Source of the DNA: Didymella arachidicola
Taxonomy: Eukaryota > Ascomycota > Dothideomycetes > Pleosporales > Didymellaceae
NCBI GenBank assembly: GCA_016630955.3
Contig: CM049985.1
Location: 2,852,001 to 2,916,000 of the forward strand
Reading direction: 5' to 3'
Length of the DNA stretch: 64,000 nucleotides
Positions 32,653 to 43,382 of this stretch are shown here, in pieces. Under the pieces are notes generated by a model that worked only from the letters and a program-made list of their open reading frames with translations, ran no database searches and had not been told where the DNA came from. The stretch's first letter is position 1, and the number at the start of each line of letters is the position of its first letter. A program made the translations under genes and the position numbers.

Positions 32653-34384
32653 CTATACTGTAGAAAGAGCACCCATTACCACCGATGGGCAAGTCCCATC
32701 GTACTTTGCCGGATCTGCAAATGTAATTGCCGGTCTGTTGCCCAAAGCGATCTCAATCCAGCTCTTTTGTACAGGGTCAAACTGGGGCCAGCCAACATTC
32801 AGGAGACCGCCCTTAGGATCTGCAACAAATGCAGCTACAGCTCGCTGGAAGAGTTTAGCTGTGTCCTTCTGCACCTGAGTAGCTAGGATGCCACTGGCAT
32901 CTTCTGAACTTCCGAGTATCATGTGTAGCTCTGTGCCATGGTACGCACCGCTAGTAGGGTAGAGACGTGTGTTCTCCCAATCGCCGAAGTAGCGGTATAC
33001 CCATGTGGGCACTCCCGCCTTACTCCGTTGGTTGGTCTCGTATGAGATTGGACAAACAAATGATTCCAGCAGAAACTGGGCTGTCTGCGCAGCAGTGACG
33101 TTACGACCCTGTGCAAAGGCTGGGATGATATAGTAACCCTGCTCGTAATCGTTATGACCTTGTAGGTACGGCAGTCTTGCAAAGTCGCCCGCTGAAGAGA
33201 GTGACAGGTAGTCGCCGAAAATGGTCTGATTATCTACCATGGGATAGAACGGTGGTGTAGATCGTACGGGACTTCCGCCTGGGCTGGGCGCGATTTTGGC
33301 TACAGCCGCTGTGATCGCTTGAGAGGTGATGTTACCTGAGCGCATGCATGTAAGAGTGTCATTTGTCGATCCACAACCGAGCGCTGTAGCGAGTGCGAGC
33401 CAATTGTCTCTTTGCTTCTGGGGCGTGTTCATGGGAAAGCTGAAAGTGTTGCCGGAAGTCGATATGAGACCCTGTACGATGGGATCTTGTTTGTAGGCAT
33501 ACGACCACCAGTCCACAGCAGCACCGCCCGATGACTGCCCGGCAATGACTATACGCCTAGGATCTCCGCCGAACGCGGCGACATTGTCTTTGAGCCACTC
33601 AACGGCAAGACGCTGATCACGTAGACCAAGGTTAGTGTCGGCACCTGGCGCACCTGGGAAGCCGAAAGCATTGAGGCGATAGTTGACAGACGCGACTAAC
33701 AGGTCTTCCGCATTAGCGAGATGTTGACCATTAGCGAAAGGTGAATTAGTGTTGGACCCCGCGAAACCTTCGTTGGTCAGTCCTTTACTCGGCAGTGGAG
33801 GTTGTGCGTTTTGAGAGAATCACTTACGTCCGCCGTGGAACAGAACAAGAACTGGCTTGCCTGCCGCATTCGTTGGTAGCGCTTTCGACCAGATGTTCAA
33901 TGTCAAGCAATTGTCGCTTCGTTGTGTTCCTGCTGCAGCAGTGAAGTGGGCAAGTATTCGGAGGGCCTGAGGTGTGAGTCCTGGAAACGCAGGTTGAGCT
34001 GCAGCTTGTTGCGGGCAGTCACTACACCTATCAGCAAAGCTTACTCGACAACATAACTCTGCAAGCTTGCTTACAATCCCTTCGAGATACAGATTAGCAA
34101 GGCCTTACAATTATCTTCATGTAAAGCTCACTTACAAAGCTAGTGGCATTGTGAATGCGATGTGATGCTTTGTATCTCTGTGGCGCTGCGAACCGTAGGG
34201 GTCCTGTTGGTGGTTGTGCGTATGGTATTCCAAGGAATTCCCAAACAGCAGATTCATTTGGCGCATGATGCCCGATGATTGGGCCATCGTTGGTATACAC
34301 CGTCTTAAACACCGGCTCTGGTACTGCCAGCGACTGATGGGCAGCGCACAGCCATAGTGCAAGAACAGTCGGCACGATGCGCAT
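32653..34384 (-). CDS. Secreted type-B carboxylesterase/lipase
   Basis: An alpha/beta-hydrolase of the carboxylesterase B family, probably extracellular. Proposed exons: 34136-34384, a 5-nt micro-exon 34075-34079, 33828-34021 and 32653-33767 (introns 56, 53 and 60 nt), giving 520 residues. ATG 34382-34384 starts a signal peptide (MRIVPTVLALWLCAAHQSLA). Family landmarks in order: FLGIPYAQPPTGPLRF; after the micro-exon, SFGFDCP and NCLTLNIW; VLFHGGR (oxyanion loop); VNYRLNAFGFPG; LGLRDQRLAVEWL; the nucleophile elbow AGQSSGGA; and the catalytic His region YHGTELHMILG. Without the micro-exon the frame breaks after ATSF; with it every splice site is consensus. Broad ester substrates are possible; none can be assigned. 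Confidence 0.85.
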
Positions 34385-35009
34385 AGCGATCTGGTAGCCA
34401 CGAGCTGAATGAAGTGGGCGGACAGCCCCAGAGATCTCGCAAAATGTAGACTCCTTGCCAATGTACACCGAGGCGGGGTGGCAGCCATTTTGGGAGAGTG
34501 CTCGGAGAAGACCGTTTTGAGTTGACAACGCGTGCCGTGTGGGGGCCGTTGTACCTGCCGTGCACCGTTGCTAGCGTGTCTTTAACTGAAGTTGTCCACA
34601 ATCACTTTTCCTCCCCCTTCGACACTTGAAGCGCTGCTTGTAAGAATGCCTAGCGGCTATGCGTCCTCATATGGTGTCCGACTTGCATATGCTGCATGTC
34701 TTGAACCAACCTCAGCATTTACTCTTGGTGAACGCACTCCTAGACCATTCCATCATCGCACTTGTAGAAAGGCAATGATTATTGAGTAAGCTGTATATTA
34801 TTTTACCTGCTTTGAAGCAGATGTAGCGTTATTCTACGGTATACGCTTAGCTTTGAATCTGTGTAATGACGTCCATGGAGTTTTTGGGTGTCTTAAAAGA
34901 ACTTGTGATATCTCCATCAAGATTAGAGTTGAAGCTCTTTGCTAGGAGATGAGAGTGCTTACTGTGATATCTGGCATAAGTTTTGTCGGTGGAGAAAGCC
35001 AGCCAGGGG
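34385..35009. other. Intergenic region left of the transposon
   Basis: About 625 nt holding the carboxylesterase promoter and sequence into which the Fot1/pogo element inserted. No gene recognised. Confidence 0.45.
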
Positions 35010-35011
35010 TA

Positions 35012-35040
35012 CCGTGTCCGTGCACCCAACGATCGGAGTC
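35012..35040 (+). repeat. Left terminal inverted repeat of the Fot1/pogo element
   Basis: 29 bp beginning CCGTGTCCGTGCACC and ending GGAGTC, directly after TA at 35010-35011. It is the exact reverse complement of 37119-37147. Confidence 0.95.
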
Positions 35041-35099
35041 AACCAACGATCGGTGCACAACATCTATACCAAATTTCAACGCGTAACAGCTCAACCACC

Positions 35100-36986
35100 A
35101 TGCCAGGAATTAATGATGCGCTTGCAGAGATTCGTAAATTGAATCCAGGCGAGAAACTTGTCTATACCAAAATTGCGCCTAAGCACGGTGTTGATCGTAA
35201 TACTCTATCGCGCGCGCACCGCGGTGTGCAGGTCCCTCGACGCGTTGCTAACGAACACCAACACAAGCTCACTCTACAACAAGAAGAAGACCTTGTGCAG
35301 TATATAGAACTACTCTCTGCGCGTCGCTTACCACCTACAAGAGTTATGGTACAAAATTTTGCGTCCAAAGTAGCCCAGAATCCTTGCTCTGAGAGTTGGG
35401 TTACGCGCTTCCTGCACCGTCATCGCGACCGCGTTACACCTCAATGGACAACAGCCATGGACTCCAATCGCCACAACGCTGAGTCTGGGTACAAGTATAA
35501 GCTCTACTTTGACTTGTTACAGCAGAAGATTCTTGACTACTCAATTGAGCCACGGCACACGTACAATATGGATGAGAAGGGCTTCGCAATTGGGGTGCTA
35601 GGAAGGTCAAAACGCATCTTCAGTAGGCGTCAATATGAGAAGAAGGAGGTTAGACAGGCTCGTCAAGATGGCTCACGTGAGTGGGTGAGCTTATTAGTAG
35701 CAGTCTGCGCGGATGGTACAGCTCTACCCCCAGGCATCATCTTCGCGTCAAAAAACTCCACAATCCAGAGTCATTGGGTGGCCGATATTGAGGCAGGAAC
35801 ACACCAAATTCACGTGGCTTCTTCGCCTACAGGCTGGACGAACAATGATATTGGATTAGCGTGGCTTGAGCAGATGTTTGACCGCTATACTAAGGCAAAG
35901 GCGCGCCGGAGTTACAGGCTTCTAATAGTAGATGGCCACGGGAGTCACCTGACGCAGGACTTTATCAACTACTGCGATCAGAGTCGGATTATACTCGCTG
36001 TGTTGCCACCTCACAGTACTCAGACGCTGCAGCCGCTGGACGTAGTCTGCTTCAAGCCTCTCTCTTCTGCCTACGCCTCTGAGCTCGACGACTACCTCCA
36101 GAAGTCTCAAGGCCTATCTCCGTTGACGAAAGGTGACTTCTTCAGCCTATTCTGGCCTGCCTGGATGAACACGTTCACAGAAAAGCTTATACAAAACTCC
36201 TTCACTGCCACAGGGATAAGCCCAATAAACCCCGACGTTATACTTAACAGGTTCGGCCACACTACACCTGAAGACTCAGGCTCAGTCTCCTCTGGCTCCA
36301 CAGCTTATTCTGCAGAGGATTGGCTTAGAGCTTGCACTACATTGCGTGAAGAGGTGAAGGATCCTCGCAGTGTAGGTGCGCGGAAGCTTGGCCAAACTAT
36401 CCACCACCTGTCAACCCAGGTAGAGCTCCTTCACAGCGAACTGGATGGCTTGCGACAGAAGCTATACCTAAAACAGAAGCGTCAAAAGCAACCTAGTAGG
36501 CAATTAGACTTGCAACAGCACCAGGAGTATCACGGCGGAGCGATGGTGTGGTCACCTCGATCTATTCGAGAGGCGCGGGTCTGCATGGCAGTTACTGAGC
36601 AAGAGAAGGAGGAGGAAGAGCTAAGAAAGGCAGAGATGAAGGAGCTAGCAGCTGCCAATAAGCTATATAAGGAGAAGATCGAAGAAGAGAAGCGTGCGCA
36701 GCGGGTGAGGGAGAAGGAAGCGCGCGCGCAGGCCAAGGCAGAGGAGCGTCAAGCTATCAATGCCCGGAAAGCTGCTAGAGCTGCTGCCAAACAGGCTCGC
36801 GACTCTGCAAAAGCCTTACAACAGCCCCAAAGAGGCAAGTCTACAACCTCAAAAGCTTCTGCAATTAAACAGAAGCCTGCGCGTTGTGGTGTAGGTGCTC
36901 GTAGTCGCCCGAAGCCTGCGACGCCTCCTCCGCCTGCACGCACTCACACAACCCGCAGCGGCCGCACCGCCACATTATATAGATAG
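35100..36986 (+). CDS. Fot1/pogo transposase (DD35D)
   Basis: A 628-residue transposase with no stop or intron, from ATG 35100 (context ACCACCATGC). Upstream in-frame codons lie inside the terminal repeat, so this start is preferred. The N-terminus holds helix-turn-helix DNA-binding segments (KIAPKHGVDRNTLSRAHRG, then a CENP-B-like region ending SWVTRFLHRHRDRV). The DDE/D core is intact: Asp158 in NMDEKGF, Asp278 in IVDGHGSHL and Asp314 in QPLDVVCF. Thirty-five residues separate the last two, the DD35D arrangement known from fungal Fot1 elements. The tail (about 490-628) is a Lys/Glu/Ala coiled coil with a basic Arg/Pro end. Expected to cut and paste the surrounding element at TA sites. Confidence 0.93.
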   Translation: MPGINDALAEIRKLNPGEKLVYTKIAPKHGVDRNTLSRAHRGVQVPRRVANEHQHKLTLQQEEDLVQYIELLSARRLPPTRVMVQNFASKVAQNPCSESWVTRFLHRHRDRVTPQWTTAMDSNRHNAESGYKYKLYFDLLQQKILDYSIEPRHTYNMDEKGFAIGVLGRSKRIFSRRQYEKKEVRQARQDGSREWVSLLVAVCADGTALPPGIIFASKNSTIQSHWVADIEAGTHQIHVASSPTGWTNNDIGLAWLEQMFDRYTKAKARRSYRLLIVDGHGSHLTQDFINYCDQSRIILAVLPPHSTQTLQPLDVVCFKPLSSAYASELDDYLQKSQGLSPLTKGDFFSLFWPAWMNTFTEKLIQNSFTATGISPINPDVILNRFGHTTPEDSGSVSSGSTAYSAEDWLRACTTLREEVKDPRSVGARKLGQTIHHLSTQVELLHSELDGLRQKLYLKQKRQKQPSRQLDLQQHQEYHGGAMVWSPRSIREARVCMAVTEQEKEEEELRKAEMKELAAANKLYKEKIEEEKRAQRVREKEARAQAKAEERQAINARKAARAAAKQARDSAKALQQPQRGKSTTSKASAIKQKPARCGVGARSRPKPATPPPPARTHTTRSGRTATLYR

Positions 36987-37118
36987 ATTGTACAAAGACA
37001 ATTGCTCGCATAGGCCTATAGAATACTCCACCAAGATATCTCGTGATAATAGCCATCGTACGTCGCCCTGCAGCTTCATTTTTGTAGTAGGCCTCAGGGC
37101 TCGGAGCGATCGTTGCGC

Positions 37119-37147
37119 GACTCCGATCGTTGGGTGCACGGACACGG
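37119..37147 (-). repeat. Right terminal inverted repeat of the Fot1/pogo element
   Basis: 29 bp, exact reverse complement of 35012-35040, followed directly by TA at 37148-37149. Confidence 0.95.
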
Positions 37148-37263
37148 TAGGACCGAATACGTATATATTATCTAAGCCAATAGTTACCCAACCTGACGCG
37201 ACTCTCGACGCAATTAATCCACAACAACGCATTCAAATTTAACAAGATTAAAAACCTAATTAA

Positions 37264-38889
37264 TTATTTATTTCTGCATGAAGTGCGAGTGTGTCCTTGA
37301 ATATGGCACTTTGTACACGTCGGCGGCGCGCGCTGACGTCGCTCGCCAGCCTGACTCTGATCAGTGCCTATGACCACCCTTTCTGCCTCTGCAGCCAGCT
37401 GCTGAGCCTGTCGCACCTGGAGAACTCCACCAGAAGCAATATATTGACGCCGCTGGTCTTGCTTTCGGCGTTGATGTTGGTTAGCTGTACGCAGCTTTCT
37501 GTTTTCTTCTGCAAGTATTGTTGCTGATTGCATTGCAAGTTGGGCGCTTTTTGCAAGCTGGCGTATAGCAATGCTTGTTGGACTGTCTGACTGCCGGCGT
37601 AGCCGCTCTTGGAGATAGAGTACCTGCTGCCGAAGTTGCTCTACTGTATGTGGTGTTTCTGCCTGCATTATAGTACTATTGCCTGTAGTTGTCTGTAGTG
37701 GAGACGGCGTACGGACAACTGTCAGCGATGACAGGACACGCTCTGGATAGAGAGGAACAAGACCTGTTGCTTGGAAGCCTGCCTGTATATTTTGCTGCGT
37801 TAAAACTGTTGGCCGCATCTGCGTATAGACTGTAAGAAAGTCTATCTTATCAACGTGATAGACGCCTTGGCGAGCGAGTTCCTCAATCTCACGCCCGTAC
37901 GCGCGCTTAAGTGGAGAGAAGCAGCCTACATCAAGCGGCTGGAGGAGATGGGAGGTATGCGGCGGCATACAGAGAGTGATAATCTTGTTATCAGCGCATT
38001 ACTGATCAAACTCTGGCGTAGCATGACTGCTATGTCCATCTAGGATTAGAAGACGATAGACTCCAGCTGTACGAGCGGCTGTATGCTGATTGAAGTGCTT
38101 CACCCACTCTACGCCAAGCTCGTCAGTCGTCCAGCCGTTGTCTGAGACGCCGACAGTCCAGTCGAGTGGGAGCCCGTCGTACCAGCCAGCCTGGTGGACT
38201 TTGCCAGATAAAATTATGAACGGTGGGAGAGACCAGCCAGACGCGTTAACGCACTCGATTGCTGTCACCCACTCGCGATTGCCTGGCTGCACGACAACTG
38301 CTCTACCAACTCCATCAGAGCTGGTGACTACTTTTGACATTGCAGCAACGCCCATCGCGAATCCAGTCTCGTCGAAGTTGTACGTGTCTGTGTCTAGTAT
38401 CCCATAGGCCTGGCGCGTCTCCTCTACGAGCTTGAACCACGCTGAGATTGCGACAGGATCCTCACAGCGAGCGCGCTGGCTAAAGACCTTCCTGTTCTAC
38501 TTAGTCTGAAGCTCAGACTGGCTGTTGACAAAGCGCGACACCCAGTTCTTGCCTACAGGTGGAGGAGGTGGATCTTGGCCGCGGGCTGCGAGTAGAGCGT
38601 CTGCCATGCGTCGTACATCAATAATATAGGGTGGAAAGCCTCGTCGATCAAGGACTAGGATCCACTGTACAAGAGACTGCTCTTCAGTAGTTGATAGCTT
38701 TCGGTTGACAGAGACTATCTCTGATCGGGGGTGGACACCACGGAGACGCGTCCGGACAGTAGATTCTGGTACGTTATACGCTCTCGCGAGGGCTTAGATT
38801 AATTGGCATGGTTTATTCTGATAGGAGACTATCGCGAGACTCACTCTACCTTCACGAGATGTCACCTCAGGCCGTGGTTGTCGAGTCAT
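37264..38889 (-). pseudogene. Dead pogo-type transposase with C-terminal zinc knuckle
   Basis: Reading down from ATG 38887-38889, one frame runs 542 codons to the stop at 37264 and is broken only by three in-frame stops: TAA at 38794-38796, TAG at 38497-38499 and TAA at 37999-38001; there is no indel. The product is a pogo relative: helix-turn-helix (ALARAYNVPESTVRTRLRG), NFDETGFAMGV (first Asp), LLILDGHSSHATPEF (second Asp), HLLQPLDVGCF (third Asp), a Gln-rich coiled coil and a CCHC zinc knuckle CTKCHIQGHTRTSC. The first two stops are explained by C-to-T changes at CpA on one or other strand, the type made by repeat-induced point mutation. It belongs to a different subfamily from the neighbouring intact element. 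No terminal repeats were identified. Confidence 0.85.
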
Positions 38890-38926
38890 GGTCGTTGGCG
38901 CAGATGGAGTTGTGAGGATTTGGTGA

Positions 38927-38958
38927 GGTGCGCAGCTTACTAGGGTACGCAGCTTACT
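38927..38958 (+). repeat. Two 15-bp direct repeats, possible subterminal motif of the dead element
   Basis: GGTGCGCAGCTTACT at 38927-38941 and GGTACGCAGCTTACT at 38944-38958, one mismatch, 17-bp period. They lie just upstream of the dead transposase start and could be transposase-binding repeats; that role is inferred. Confidence 0.5.
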
Positions 38959-39975
38959 GGTGGAACACAGTACCATAGTAGTCGATTATTCAGGGCAGAC
39001 AAGGGTGCCTTAGATACCTGCTGATAGGGTTGAGGTTAGCATTGTAAGATTTAGAGAGGCGGTGCGAAGCCACAGAGCACAGATGAATGGTTTCACAGGT
39101 GCAATTACCGAGCCTACCGCTGGGAAGCGTCTACTCTTGCTCAAACGCTGCATCTCCTTCCACCTAGTGACAGACCTCCTTTGCACGTTATAGTCGACGA
39201 GATGTGCTGTTGCTGGCATCAGAGCTCATGTTCGCTCCGTTTGTATAGGTACAATACATAGCTACCATAGGTATCAAAAAGCGAGTGACAACGAAGGCGT
39301 TGTTTACTGTCTTTAAAAGACATAAGAAAGTTCTAGACTAACTATCAAAGGGGAACGGTGGTCATGAAGGTCCGGAAATGCAATGCGGTCTCACGACGCT
39401 TTGGGCGAGGATTCCCGAGATCTGCAAACGGACCAATGGCTGCCGATTATAGGTCGGCCGAACGCCACAAGGCTGCCGGTCGAGGCTTTGACATCACTCA
39501 AGTCTGAAAATACATGCTCGTCTGGAACGACTGCGGCATCCAATGTTCCAAACGTGAAGACAAAGCGACTGGCACACCCTTTGGATGGAGCGCGCCAGAC
39601 CTGGCAGCGCATCCTTCCGGGTTTCAGAGCTGTACCGTATCACCGATACCTCGTTGCCAACCTTGGAAGGCTACAAAAGCTGCGGAGTTCAGGAGTTGTG
39701 CCTGTTAATCAGATATCGCGCCTGCGATTTAGTGTTTGCACCCGAAGCTAGTTGCCTTGGTGGCAAATTGGCAAGGCAGGTGGTCCCTGTAGCGACTGGA
39801 CAAGCGCCACACTAGGTTGAGACTTCCTCAAGTCTACACATTCGTACTGTTGTTTCAACCCCGCATTGGGTTGCACATCACCATCGCGACGTTGGATATT
39901 TGTAGCCATTACACTGTTACCTGAATGCGCTGAGGTGTGACAGACTCAAGGACATCTGAAAGGGATAGGCACGGG
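38959..39975. other. Intergenic region, no gene recognised
   Basis: About 1 kb between the dead transposase and the histidine kinase. A plus-strand frame at 39383-39751 (122 codons) has no recognisable motif and overlaps frames of similar quality. The histidine-kinase promoter must lie in the right part. Confidence 0.4.
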
Positions 39976-42900
39976 ATGTCGACAGACTCGCAATCCCTCC
40001 CAACACCCTCACTGGATTTGGACATACTTTACGAAGACCCGAGCCCCACCTTCGTGATTCGCGTCGGGCAGAATGCAATCGACTTTACCATCGCCTTCTG
40101 CAATGAAGCCTTTCGTCGGGAGGGCCTGGTGGCAAAAGTAGAGGAGCAGAACCGGGCGGCGATCCTTTTCAGGTCCTGGGCGCAAGCTCTTGGAGATTAC
40201 AAACCGCATTACGAGTTTCAAAGACAGAAATGGCTAGCACAAAAGGCAGGGAAGCATCGGCAATGGAAGATTGTGAAAGCTGCAAAGGCAGCAGAAGAAG
40301 GAGTAGCTGACGAGGAAGCTTTAACCCCGGATCACGAGAAAGAGGCGATCGTACAGTCAAACGTGACCAATTGGGGTCGTGTTTATCGTCGCTCCAAGGA
40401 TGAGATCTTACTGGACATGAAAGTCAACAAATCTGTCCTGGCTGATTCGTTGCCTCGCACCAATTTGACCGCGCGCTGGGAAGGGCTCCAAACCATGATG
40501 GAAATGTCGGACGTTGGAGTCTTTGAGTACAACACAGAAGGGAAGCTGATCCACGCCAATGAGTCATGGTACAAGCTATCGTCACATCCCCGGAACTTAC
40601 CCGCGCACGTCGAGTTTTCTTTCATGGATCTCGTCTACCCTGACGATCAGGCTTTGGTCATGTCCATGTGGAATACTCTGGCTTCTGGACATCCAGTCAC
40701 CTTCGAAATGAGATGGAAAGCAGCGCCCGGCACGGATGGTGCCGCACAGTGGGTTCTCTCTGCGTGTGTGCCGGTCTTTGATGAGGAAGGGACCCTTATC
40801 AGTGTTGCTGGCAATACAATAGATATCATGGCTCAGAAGAAATCGCAGGAAATCGCACAAGCACGAGTCGAGGCGCTTGAGCGCGCACGCATATCAGAGC
40901 AGAAATTTGCGCGGTTTGCGACGCTTTCGCCGATCGCCATCTACATCTTCGTTCCTGACAAAGGTAAGAGCTTTTTGAGACACTATGCGCATCTCACTGA
41001 TCCCGCATGTGCAGGCATGAACTACGTCAACGATCAGTTTTTTGAGTTGACGGGACACTCACGCCGGCCTCTTGATGAGCTCGAATGGCTCAGTCTAGTC
41101 GCGGATGAGGATATCAAAAAGGTGGAGGATGACTGGTCACATATGCTGGCGGGAGAAAAGTCCGACGGTGTACAATTCCGTCTCAAGAAAACGTGGGTAA
41201 ATCAAGACGGTATCGTCTCAAACATTTGGGTGCAAAGTTCGAATTATCCAGAGCTTGACAAGAATGGCAAGGTTACCAGTAAGTGCTGTGCTTTTGAAGA
41301 GACTGACAACAACTGATGAAATGTAGGCATTCTGGGTACATTGTTTGATATTTCAGTAAGCTTCTGTACCCAAACTCGTTGATCTCAGTTAATAGAACTA
41401 GCAATTTAAATGGGCTGAGACTGTGCAAAAGCTGCGGACGGAGGAAGCACTGGAAGCAAAAAGACAACAAGAGAAGTATGGACATTACTGTTGTGACTTA
41501 GAACTCTTCGCTGACGACCAGCAGTTTCATCGACATGACGTCGCACGAATTGCGCAACCTTCTATCCGCGGTAGTGCAATGCGCCGACTCTGTGATAGCA
41601 TCACTGCAAGGAATGCCATTCGATGATGCTAGGACGGCAATCAACGACACGGACTTTAAGAAAATCCGAGCTGAGATCGCCACTAGCATTGACTCATTAA
41701 AAACTATTGTTTCCTGCTCTTTACACCAGAAGCGCGTAATTGACGACGTACTTACACTCTCAAAGCTGGACTCCAACCTCATCCTCATCACTCCAGTGCG
41801 AGTTCAGTCAGCTGTGGTCGTATCCGAGGCCTTAAAGATGTTTGATGTGGAGTGTAGCCAGATGGACATCAAGCTTGAGTTCAGCAAAGATCCGACTTTC
41901 GAAGGATATGATTGGGTCATGCTGGACCCTTCACGCCTGTTGCAAGTGCTTATCAATCTTTTGTCAGTCGTCGCTGTCTCTTGTTCGTCATCTACTAACT
42001 TGATACAGAACCAATGCAATCAAGTTTACCAAGGATCGACCTGTTAGAAAAATCACAGTTACCCTCGGAGCGTCGCCAACACGTCCACCCAAAATATGGG
42101 ACTCTGTCACCTTCACTCATCACGAGGAAGTTCCGCAAAGCCTGACCCTGGGGCCAGAGTGGGGCAATGGCGAACTCGCGTTCCTGTGGCTCAAAGTTCA
42201 GGACACAGGCTGCGGTATGACTTACGACGAGCAGAATAAGTTATTCTCTCGATTCAGTCAGGCGACTCCTCGTACCCATGTCAAGTACGGAGGATCTGGA
42301 CTGGGCCTCTTCATCTCGAAGTCCCTTGCAACCCTGCAAGGCGGTGCCATAGGCGTATCTTCTGATCCAGACGTTGGTTCAACATTTGCTTTCTTCGTCA
42401 GCACACGGAAGGCGATACCACCAGCTGGTCAATCGCTGAATATCAGACCGGGCCCGCAACGCACGCAATCAACAGAGGACGCGATGAAGAAGGTGAAACT
42501 GAATATCCTTATCGTCGAAGACAACCTTGTCAATCAGAAAGTGCTTAAAACGCAATTGACAAAGTTTGGGTGGAACATCAGCGTTGCAGGCGATGGCCAA
42601 CAAGCTCTGGACTGGCTCAAGGGCAGCGTATACTGGCAAGGCACTCCAAAGAACGCCCACGACAAAATCGACAAAGAAGAAGAGAAGGAATATTTCGCGA
42701 CAATAGCTACGTATGACGTCGATATCATCTTGATGGACATCGAGATGCCTGTGATGGATGGTCTCACTTGCGCTCGCAGGATCCGCGAGTACGAGGCCCA
42801 GGGTCTGTTGGCTTCGCCAAGAACAAGTCCTCGGCAATTGTCAAGACAGGCTACGGCGTCCTCTGTTACCCCCAGATCGTGTTCCCATAAGGTCGGGTCG

Positions 42901-43101
42901 TCCCAGCCTTTACCACCTGAAGCTCATACCAGGCTACCCATACTTGCTGTGAGTGCAAACGCACGCATGGAGCAAGTGGAGCATGCTCTGGCTGCAGGTA
43001 TGGATGACGCGATATCGAAGCCGTTCAGAGTACCCGAATTATGGCCAAAGTTGTCAACACTCGTGAAAAGAATCAGTGACGCAAGTCCAGATGTGAACTG
43101 A
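39976..43101 (+). CDS. PAS-containing hybrid histidine kinase
   Basis: A cytosolic-type hybrid sensor kinase of 961 residues feeding the fungal HOG-type phosphorelay. Six exons: 39976-40963, 41015-41278, 41327-41355, 41402-41475, 41525-41962 and 42009-43101; introns are 46-51 nt. Two PAS folds are visible: one around GVFEYNTEGKLIHANESWYKL to VAGNTIDIMAQKK, and one joined across intron 1 (IYIFVPDKG-MNYVNDQFFELTGHS). The H box FIDMTSHELRN carries the phospho-acceptor His459, formed across intron 4. The N box (LINLL-TNAIKFTKDR) crosses intron 5; G1 is DTGCGM, F is LFSRFSQ and G2 is GGSGLGLFISK. The receiver domain has IVEDN and the phospho-acceptor Asp841 in ILMDIEMPVMDG, with SKPF Lys near the end. 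No membrane helix. Confidence 0.92.
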
Positions 43102-43382
43102 TGGAGAAGCATTGGCGTTTGGGCAGACATTGGAGCTGCACGTATTGCGTTCATTATTGCTCATAGATACTAGACTTGCATAACTCTTTGGAGAATTATC
43201 AGTGGTCGATGAGTAGAACAAAATTACACACTAGACTTGCACTATAACCCTACTCAGTTCGGAGTCTCGACATCGCTGCAGCTTCCGACAAGGCTCAGGG
43301 CTAACCGGATCAGGATAGCGTCACGCAAACTTTAGGAAGGCTCTCTCATGGTGACGCATCTTGCAAGAACAACAACTTCACG

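Larger units (their letters stand above)
35012..37147 (+). mobile_element. Complete Fot1/pogo-type DNA transposon (Tc1/mariner superfamily)
   Basis: A 2136-bp element bounded by perfect 29-bp terminal inverted repeats (35012-35040 and 37119-37147) and flanked on both sides by the dinucleotide TA (35010-35011 and 37148-37149), the target duplication of Tc1/mariner elements. Inside lies a single uninterrupted transposase gene. A second copy of the core CAACGATCG sits just inside each repeat (35045-35053; inverted at about 37107-37115), suggesting paired transposase binding sites. Perfect repeats and an open frame point to a recent insertion and possible autonomy. It lies between the carboxylesterase gene and an older, dead transposase gene. 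Confidence 0.93.

Noticed and set aside
37150..39240. Terminal inverted repeats for the dead pogo element
   Set aside because: I compared sequence on both sides of the pseudogene and found no match longer than about 7 bp; ends may be lost or degraded.
39383..39815. Overlapping plus-strand frames before the histidine kinase
   Set aside because: Three frames of similar length overlap with no recognised motif or splice pattern, as in random sequence.
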